From assembly GCF_000003815.2 (NCBI RefSeq), contig NC_049979.1, forward strand, positions 25,168,058-25,232,057: a stretch of 64,000 nucleotides of DNA. Reading direction: 5' to 3'. Within the stretch, counting starts at the first letter, position 1. Every line of letters begins with the position of its first letter. The notes under the pieces are model-generated. The model did not search any database, was not told the DNA's origin, and was given only the letters and a program-made list of their open reading frames with translations. The DNA is from Branchiostoma floridae (taxonomy: Eukaryota; Chordata; Leptocardii; Amphioxiformes; Branchiostomatidae). Both the position numbers and the translations under genes were made by a program. Shown here in pieces: positions 56,969 through 64,000 of this stretch.

Positions 56969-59900
56969 TACCGATGGCGTTCCCCATGTGCTCCCCGTCT
57001 GAGAACAGGTTGCCGCTCAGGTTGACGTCCTTCAGCTCAAAGTTGTTCTGTGTGGTGCAGGGTGGGGAATTATTCGTCTTTGGTACAAAATCTAGTCTGC
57101 CAAGTTGGGAAGTTTGGACAAAATTCAGGTAATTTGGTAAAGTGGGGGAATATCTCCGGACGTTGTTTTGTTTCATTTTTAGGAAAACGCTGAGTCCTTT
57201 GAAATATTTTATGGGCTTTGTTTCATTTTTAGGAAAAAGCTGAGTCTTTTGCAATATTTTTGAGTTCCTGTGTCCCTGGTTAAGAACAAAACGGCATCAA
57301 ATTTGCTGTGGGGTGCCTACGTTAACTGTACAAAGTGATAAAAGATGCCATGTAGTGTATATAATACTTTGTAATGATTAATTGGGGGGCTTTTTGCTAT
57401 TTTCGGACCAAAAATGTATAATTTTGTAAACGTCAACTGCTGCAGGGTAGAGCCAAATTTGAAAACTCCTTTTGGGCTTTCAGCACCTGCTTCAGTGAAG
57501 TCGCTAGCGCTGTATTTCGCTTTTATTAGCTTGTTATGAAATGTTCCTCATACCTGCAGGGCGTCAACAAAGAACTGTCCGTCTTTGTCTCTGAAGTCGT
57601 TCCCTGTGTTGAAAAAGATACATTTAATATTTTCAGTATCATTTTTGTTTCTATTTCGATGCCATTACTGTACGCCGTTAAAATACATATAAATGTTACA
57701 GAAGACCTCTCTGGCAGGCTTTGCTCAACTGCGCTGGAGAAAATTCTCAGGAGGTTGTAAACTCGTAGACCTACCCACATACTAGATATTACCACAATCC
57801 ATCCAGACCTTCTTATGTTTTTCTTATGTTTTGCTGACCACAAATATTCAAAACCACGACTTCGCACACACATGGGGCACACAGACGCACCAAGAACAAT
57901 ACCTCCATTTTTCCTGGAGGTAGCAAGAGGAGGAGGAAGAGCGCTAAAGCCAAGGGCACAACCCGTGCAATTTGTTTGGAGGCCACGTCCGCCACGTATT
58001 TCTGAAAACGTTCAGGCTGTACAGGGCAGGCGCGTCGCCCGTACTGGCACGTACGGGGGGCGAATCCGCATCCCGACAGCACACTAACACCCCGACCAAT
58101 CGAATGGGGACATCCCTCGCGAATGTGCACACTCCTCTAGAAAATAGGACACTCCTCGACTTTCAAGGGGGCGCTCCTCTTGGAATGGTATGGTTATCGG
58201 GCATAGGGGACGTCCCTCCAACACCCCCGCCGGCCCGTGGAATCGGCCGCTAACCCGACAAATCCCTTTCTAGTTCATCTAAATCACAACATCCAAAACT
58301 TTAACCCCGCCAGTGCTCTCGGCAAACGTCATACCTCGCCAGGTAATGATAGTTTTTTATCAAAAATTGAGGCATGTTGGAAAAAAAGCCGCCCGCGCGG
58401 CAGAACATCACCAGTCTTCAGTGTTAAATGGCGGCGTACCGCACGCCCGGCAAGCAAAACATCGAGTTTTAGCTTGAATATCCGCGTGCTTGTCGAGTTT
58501 TAAGGCCTCCCTCCCTAACACACGTACATGGGAGAAGTTTCTAACACGATGTCAGGCGTAGTTATCTGTTATGGCTTGTGAAAAGGCCGCGGTTTACTGG
58601 AAACGCCCGGTATTACGGCTTACCGTGACAGAGACCCGGTGCCCGTACGTGTGCTGGGGAGGGAAGCCAGTCTCGACAAGCACACGGATACGGTATCGGG
58701 CCATGTAGCCGCGTTGTACAAAAAATCCCGAATAACTACGTCTGACATCGTGTTAGAAACTTCTCCCATGTACGTGTGTTGGGGAGAGAGGCCTTAAAAC
58801 TCGACAAGCACGCGGATATTTAGGCTAAAACTCGATGTTTTGCTTGCCGGGCGTGCGGTACGCCGCCATTTTAACACTGAAGACTGGTGATGTTCTGCCG
58901 CGCGGGCGGCTTTTTTTCCAACATGCCTCAATTTTTGATAAAAAAACTATCATTACCTGGCGAGGTATGACGTTTGTCGAGAGCACTGACGGGGTTAAAG
59001 TTTTGGATGTTGTGATTTAGATGAACTAGAAAGGGATTTGTCGGGTTAGCGGCCGATTCCACGGGCCGGCGGGGGTGTTGGAGGGACGTCCCCTATGCCC
59101 GATGACCATACCATTTCCGGAGGAGCGTCCCCTAATTGAGGGAGAAACATCCCCTTTCCAAGAGGAGCGCTCCCTTGAAAGTCGAGGAGTGTCCTATTTT
59201 CTAGAGGAGTGTGCACATTCGCGAGGGATGTCCCCATTCGATTGGTCGGGGTGACTAAGTTTTTCCTGCACGAAAAGTTCTACGGCGTGTCTGCGTGTCG
59301 GATTCCCAACGAGTTCGTACGGAGGCGTTACTTACCCCTTACGGATCCCAAAAGATTGCCCACATTTTGGCACGTAACACAGCACGTATTTGCACGTACG
59401 ACGGGTTGTGCCCTTAGCTTAAGGGAGGCTTACCCGCAAGGTTGATAGCCTTCAGCGTGGTGTTCTCTTGGAGCATCTCACAGATGGCCTGTGCACCCAC
59501 AGACCCGAGCTTGTTATTAGCCAGGTTCTGTCAAACAAAAGGATACTAGTACGTGTAATTTGACACTTGAAATCTATAACACTGCATTGACACCTAGCTC
59601 GAGTGTGAAGTAGAATCACTCACTTTTGCCCTGTGAAAGGGACAGAAAGGTTACCGAAAAAATACCATTAGAGCCTACTAAGTATTACGCTTAGGCCACA
59701 CTGAATTAATTCAATGGATGACGTGGCCGCATGTGACCCAAAAGCATCCCTGGCCAATGAGAATTTTACGATTGCCAGAGGATCAGTTATTAGGTATGAA
59801 CCCTTTTATGAATGTCTACCAAAATTCTGATCATTGTGATCATTACCTTGTTGTCGGCGTCCTTTCGAAAATCAGTTACGGTAGGGAAGAGAAGAACAAT

Positions 59901-60792
59901 TAAGCTGTGACCTGAGGTGTGCAAGTGAACTTCAGCTCTGCTGAAATACAGGTACTCTTTTCAATTAAAATACGAAGGGACTCCTTATTAAACATTCTGA
60001 TAATATTTGCGTAGGTTTCAGAATATGAGGAACACGACCCACACAGCTACGCTCACTCTTGTTATTCTCATCGCGATGCCTACCTACTGATTTCAAATGG
60101 ACGTCGACTGGAAAGTAATTAATGACAGCCAAGTAATTTTGAAATTTGATGATATATATTTTATATGTCAATGTGCACATTATAATTCCGAAATAGACTA
60201 AACAATCTTTTCCTTAAAATCTGTAAATTTTTTCCAAGCTTTCTCACCTTACCGACCAACAGAAAACAATCTTCTTGGTTAAGTCGTCCAACCCGTATAT
60301 ATAACCGGTATATATATGAAAATGTTGGACAATTCATCTCCCACTGCATACAGAAAAGAAGTCAAACCCATCGAATAGATTAAGTAGAAATCGATTTAGA
60401 TTAGACGTTATATTTCTTTCGCTTTATCTATAGTTCTCATTTTCCTTCTTTGTAAAGTATACAATTGTGTATACCACTACTTCACTTTGTCTGCAATTAG
60501 CCCTCGGGCACGAACTTGCAATAAAGATTATCTTATAAAAGACCCGAAGCTATATCGGCTCCATACTGTAAAATTTTGCTCCAACATTTGTTATTTCAGT
60601 GTGAGGTCGAGACCTTATTAACCACCCCTTGTACATCCTGTGCTGGTACCGACACTGATCACGCCAAGACATACTAAGTTGTACCAATTCAGAGATGTAA
60701 CAGTTCTCCTTCAGCATGTCTGCAATATGCTTCCCGCCTTCCTCACACAGCCAGTTGTCCTCTAGACTCAGCTGCGTGATGTAGGTGTTGGT
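52176..60792 (-). CDS. LRRC74A: LRRC74-like leucine-rich repeat and EF-hand protein, 5' exons outside window
   Basis: Ten exons in transcription order: 60792-60685, 59527-59434, 57603-57554, 57047-56972, 56462-56377, 55828-55634, 54804-54709, 54067-53822, 53291-53206 and 52299-52176. All phases agree. The first seven encode ribonuclease-inhibitor-type LRRs (ITQLSLEDNWLCEEGGKHIA, LANNKLGSVGAQAI, LKSLDVSWNGFADEGALGF, LTSLDITNNRITCQGATYLA). The last three encode EF-hand-like text (DFFKSFDKEGDLLVTVEEF, LFRALDRDEDGMVNYGDLL) and a charged C-terminal helix ending ELAS. The order LRR then EF-hand-like tail, and stretches such as HLDLSWNQLRGKGALAICNG, fit the LRRC74A/B group. The choice between A and B, and strict orthology, is inference. 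The second EF loop (DRDEDGMVNYGD) keeps calcium-type residues; the first does so less well. Confidence 0.87.
52414..52625 (+). repeat. tRNA-derived SINE
   Basis: GGCATGGCGTAACTGGTAAC with TTAGAGCGTTCGGCTCGG resembles a tRNA D-arm and anticodon arm, and GAGTTCGATCGTC a B box. The body that follows carries GTGCCTTTGGGAAAGGCAC, a hairpin. It lies in the last intron of the LRRC74-like gene, antisense to it. Confidence 0.65.
52684..52744. repeat. GT microsatellite
   Basis: TGTGTG-rich run interrupted by TATG and CTG, within the same intron as the SINE. Confidence 0.85.
53363..53452. mobile_element. Degenerate hairpin MITE with TATTCTCCAAGCA ends
   Basis: Ends TATTCTCCAAGCA and TGCTTGGAGAATA are inverted copies. 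The right arm has CTCAACCTCTGCTTGGAGA, as in the 36303 element. Flanking nonamers do not match, so it is older or rearranged. It lies 72 bp upstream of the exon 53291-53206. Confidence 0.6.
55250..55277. repeat. Perfect palindrome in LRRC74-like intron
   Basis: GGTAGGACTTTTG and its exact complement meet at the centre. The flanking CACCCGGTAGGA and TCCTACCGGGTG copies suggest a small inverted-repeat element. Confidence 0.6.
56677..56911. mobile_element. 235-bp MITE with ATATAGTAAGGTTCTTTAGG ends
   Basis: Inverted ends of about 27 bp, plus an inner pair GAGTACTTACTTCCAACGTT and its complement, make a long near-palindrome. It ends 61 bp from the exon at 57047-56972. Confidence 0.75.
56926..56967. 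repeat. TA/TG microsatellite next to an LRRC74-like splice donor
   Basis: ATATAT followed by about 18 GT units, ending only a few bases from the donor of the exon that finishes at 56972. Confidence 0.85.
57880..57920 (-). repeat. Solo hairpin terminus of the ACCTCCA family
   Basis: CAATACCTCCATTTTTCCTGG followed by AGGT repeats, in reverse, the start of the 36.65 kb block including the GGTGCGTCTGTGTG-type flank. A truncated copy. Confidence 0.5.
57952..59415. mobile_element. 1.46-kb foldback element with arms of about 500 bp
   Basis: Terminal ends AAGGGCACAACCCGT and ACGGGTTGTGCCCTT. Longer inner arms 58080-58562 and 58741-59252 are near-perfect inverted copies with a loop of about 180 bases. 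The right end lies 18 bp from the donor of the LRRC74-like exon 59527-59434. No transposase is visible. Frames inside are repeat-derived. Confidence 0.85.
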
Positions 60793-60969
60793 CTGCCGTA
60801 AAAAAAATAACACATGACAATCAAACATCGCAGATTTAAGTTGAGGACATTCAATACATGAACAACAAGAGTTCGGGGACCCCATACCTCAATGAACTAT
60901 AAAGCGCTTCTGTTTACTTCTGGTTTCATCTCTACGATGGACCATTGGGTCAAAACGTGTTTTAGCGAA

Positions 60970-61290
60970 GGAGCTGTGTGCTCACAGCAAAGGGGCTGCG
61001 TGCTCGGCGAAAGAGCTGTGTGCTCACAGCGAACGAGCTGTGTGCTCGGCGAACAAGCTGTGTTCACGCAGAAAAGGGGCTGCGTGCTCAGCGAACGAGC
61101 TGTGTTCACGCAGAAAATGGGCTGCGTGCTCAGCGAACGAGCTGTGTGCTCACAGCGAACGAGCTGTGTTCACGCAGAAAAGGGGCTGCGTGCTCAGCGA
61201 ACGAGCTGTGTGCTCACAGCGAACGAGCTGTGTTCACGCAGAAAAGGGGCTGTGTGCTTAGCGAACGCAGTGTGCTTACAGCGAGGGGGC
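60970..61290 (+). repeat. Left-arm tandem repeat array
   Basis: Units of 21 and 42 bp built from GCGAACGAGCTGTGTGCTCA and GCGAACGAGCTGTGTTCACG. All three frames stay open and give cysteine-rich repeats, which are not taken as genes. Confidence 0.85.
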
Positions 61291-61589
61291 TGTTACACCA
61301 GGCTGAAGATGGCCGCCGATTGGTAGCCGCCGATCCGGCCGCCGATTCGTCATTAGACAAAACGTAGCATCCCATTCAAAAATTCCCAATTTCCTTTAAA
61401 AGCTTAAATGGATATCAAAACTGCTGGATATTGTCTATTATTACCGATATATGTATATATAAACATAAATAATAACAGAAAGTATTATATCAACGACAAA
61501 TAATAGACCCAATTGGGCGGCCAACTTCAGCCTGGTCTAAAATCGGCTGCCTTACGGCTTGTAGAGCAATCTGCTACTTATCTAAAACC

Positions 61590-62235
61590 CGAGGTTGTAT
61601 CATGTTAATATGCTAATCCACCAATTACGACTCCGTTTACAGGATATATACATTCAAGAACGGCATTCTTCTATTCAGAATAACTCAAAACTTTACATTT
61701 ATTCTACGCTAAAGGAAAGATACGGACAAAAGAAGTATCTTTCGAATGTACACAATTTCGAAATTCGTAGAGCAATTACAAAGATAAGAATCTGAAGTCA
61801 CAAACTAAATATAGAAGCCGGAAGATATTCTAAAATTCCCCGTGACCAGAGGTTTTGTCCATTCTGCCCAAATGAGATCGAAGACGAACGTCACTTCGTT
61901 ATGGATTGTTCTCGATATGATGATAAACGCACAGAGCTGTTCACATTACTTTCCACTTGCTCTAAAGACTTTGCTACTCTCTGTTCGATAGATAAATTCA
62001 ACTACATTCTGGGAGGCGATAATCCACATTGTGTACAAGTAAGCAAATATATCCACGATTGTTTATACCGTAGAACCAATAGTGTAACTGACATGCTAGA
62101 CCCTTTATGTTGATGTATCCATACCTATAGATATCCATATATATGTGTTTAGTTGTACTGTAAGTAGTTGTTATACATGTAGACCTTACGAAAGTCGCTG
62201 TACTTTTGTCGTGTCAATAAAGATTCACTCTAAAC
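61590..62235 (+). pseudogene. Retrotransposon 3' remnant with Cys-His motif
   Basis: Reads RRAITKIRI, a stop, then CPFCPNEIEDERHFVMDCSR and IHDCLYRRTNSVTDML before a stop. The C-x2-C…H-x-x-x-x-C pattern followed by a short tail is common at the C terminus of non-LTR reverse transcriptases. AATAAAGATTCACTCT closes the segment at about 62216. Confidence 0.6.
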
Positions 62236-63063
62236 GTGGCCCATGAATTTTAAGACGAATTTAGATAGCGCATACCCCAACGTATTCAAAACAAATATCA
62301 AATCTTACGGGCCGAATTTAATTAATGAACTAGAGGGGAATTAACTAATAGGAAATACCAAAACAAAAGGGGCGCAAAAATACGCTGCCATGAGGCTTGA
62401 AGAGCAATCTGCTACTTATCTAAAAGTGGTCCGTGAACTTTTAAGACGAATTTAGATAGCTTATACCCCAACGTATTCAATACAAGTATCAAATCTTACG
62501 GGTCGGATTTGATTGATGAACTAGAGGGGAGCTAACTGAGTTGAAGCAGTTTGGTCTATAAGAAATCGGCACTGAGCTCTAGTTCATTTAATATATAAGC
62601 TATAAGCTCCTCTTAAATGTTAACGGGTTACGTTTAGATACGTAGCAGATTGCCCTAAAAGCCGTTTGGCAACCGATTTAGCCCCCCCTTTACTCGGGTA
62701 TTTCCTATTAGTTAATTCCCCTCTAGTTCATTAATTAAATCCGGCCCGTAGGATTTGATACTTGTTTTGAATACGTAAGGGTTTGTGCTATCTTAATTCG
62801 TCTCAAAATTCACGGGCCACGTTTAGATAAAAAGTAGCAGATTGCTCTACAAGCCGTATTGCAGCCGATTTTAGACCAGGCTGAAGTTGGCCGCCAATAG
62901 GGCCTATTATTTGTGCTTAATCGTTGATATAATACTTTCTGTTATTATTTATGCTTATATATACATATATTGGGTGGTACTAGACAATATCCAGCAGTTC
63001 TTGATATCCATTTAAGCTTTTAAAGGATATTAGGAATCATTAGTTTCTTCGAATGGGCGTAAC

Positions 63064-63116
63064 GTCGGGAAAATTACACCGGCGCTCAAGAGGAGCGCCG
63101 GTGTAATTTTCCCGAC
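63064..63116. repeat. Perfect 24-bp inverted repeat hairpin
   Basis: GTCGGGAAAATTACACCGGC and onward to 63087 is mirrored exactly at 63093-63116 with a 5-base loop. A TCTCCAAGC-type right end (GACTCAACCTTTGCTTGGAG) follows at about 63135-63155. Confidence 0.8.
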
Positions 63117-63525
63117 TACTACTATATCTACGCGACTCAACCTTTGCTTGGAGAGTAGGAAAAGCGTAGACGTGGAACAGATAGGGGTAAGCCGGCCAAA
63201 GGAATACAGCTTTGCGACCTCAGGATGGATAGGTCGACCATTGGGCCAAATTCTTCCTTTTCAAGTGGGGTGCTTATGTGTCAAATGTAAAAAAAATCAT
63301 GAGAGAGTGATGAAAATCATACTACATGTACTAGTATAGGCTAAGTTTTCTAAACGTTTCGCAAAACTGAAGTTCTAAGTTGTAGCAAGTCGTCAATTTA
63401 ATTAGGAAAGAACGCTCCGCAAACAGTCCCTTCACACTTTTGAGGAAATGCGTACATATATGTGATGCTGTTGTCTACTACATGTATTATGCCAATACGC
63501 CATTTACGTCCATATCCCATTGTCG

Positions 63526-63835
63526 CTGTGAGCACACAGCTCGTTCGCTGTGAGCACACAGCTCGTTCGCTGAGCACACAGCCCCTTTTCTGCGTGAACA
63601 CAGCTCGTTCGCTGTGAGCACACAGCTCGTTCGCTGAGCACGCAGTCCCTTTTCTGCGTGAACACAGCTCGTTCGCTGTGAGCACACAGCTCGTTCGCTG
63701 AGCACGCAGCCCATTTTCTGCGTGAACACAGCTCGTTCGCTAAGCACGCAGCCGCTTTGCTGTGAGCACACAGCTCGTTCGCCGAGCACGCAGCCCCTTT
63801 GCTGTGAGCACACAGCTCCTTCGCTAAAACACTTT
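63526..63835 (-). repeat. Right-arm tandem repeat array
   Basis: Inverted counterpart of the array at 60970-61290, with the same GAGCTGTGT units read on the minus strand. Confidence 0.85.
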
Positions 63836-64000
63836 TGACCCAATGGTCCTTCGTACATCTCGGCTCATTGGATATTCAAATAAGACTGTAACTAGCATTA
63901 TATATTTTCTTCCCAAGCAAATATTATATATTATGCAATTCATGTGTGAAAGTCATTTCCATTGACAGAATACAACGTTTACATTTTATAAATTATGCAA

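Larger units (their letters stand above)
60939..63849. mobile_element. 2.9-kb inverted-repeat element with tandem repeats in both arms
   Basis: Ends GGACCATTGGGTCAAAA and complement. Each arm carries about 330 bp of tandem units (GCGAACGAGCTGTGT with GCTCACAG or TCACGCAGAAAAGGGGC). A further inverted pair lies inside (about 61380-61590 and 62825-63060, including GCTCTACAAGCCGTA and complement). The centre holds a retrotransposon tail. No transposase seen. Confidence 0.8.

Noticed and set aside
60892-61367. Cysteine-rich repeat frames over the tandem array, and the same at 63398-63858
   Set aside because: The repeat period is a multiple of three, so several frames stay open. There are no start or splice signals and no similarity to known proteins.

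Overview
The window is eukaryotic nuclear DNA. It contains spliced genes with GT-AG introns, many decayed DNA transposons, non-LTR retrotransposon tails, microsatellites and two 100-base runs of N. The conserved proteins (PPP5C, NTPCR, TMEM138, LRRC57 and an LRRC74-type protein) have animal-type sequences, and the repeats look like those of an invertebrate deuterostome. I infer a cephalochordate (amphioxus, Branchiostoma) from protein similarity and repeat style. That assignment is inference and was not tested by any search.

Layout. From 1 to about 12.2 kb is the 3' two thirds of PPP5C on the plus strand, with introns full of nested transposons. From 14.96 to 24.84 kb on the minus strand is NTPCR, a small cancer-related nucleoside-triphosphatase. 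Its fifth coding exon is cut in two by a 1,044-bp transposon flanked by a perfect 9-bp target duplication. An intronless TMEM138 sits on the same strand inside NTPCR intron 1. NTPCR and LRRC57 (plus, 25.27-30.53 kb) start back to back, 430 bp apart. From 31 to 38 kb the content is mostly repeats, plus two unrecognised coding candidates.

From about 38.5 to 49.5 kb lies a large Helentron (Helitron2-type rolling-circle transposon). It has a basic repeat-rich N terminus, a zinc-finger-like region, an HUH/two-tyrosine Rep domain, a PIF1-type helicase and a C-terminal apurinic-like endonuclease. From the third exon onward its exons join in phase without a stop, so the copy looks coding-competent. 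Related AT-rich terminal repeats at 36.65-38.0 and 49.98-50.2 kb may mark its true ends.

From 52.18 to 60.79 kb on the minus strand is the 3' part of an LRRC74-like gene (leucine-rich repeats followed by an EF-hand-like C terminus). Its introns hold several foldback elements. The last 3 kb is one large inverted-repeat element with tandem repeats in its arms and a retrotransposon tail inside.

The host genes show no shared pathway. TMEM138 is a ciliary protein in vertebrates, and PPP5C and NTPCR are general cytoplasmic enzymes. The most informative parts of the window are the mobile elements: exact target duplications, an empty-site comparison between two repeat copies, a transposon in a coding exon, and an apparently intact Helentron.
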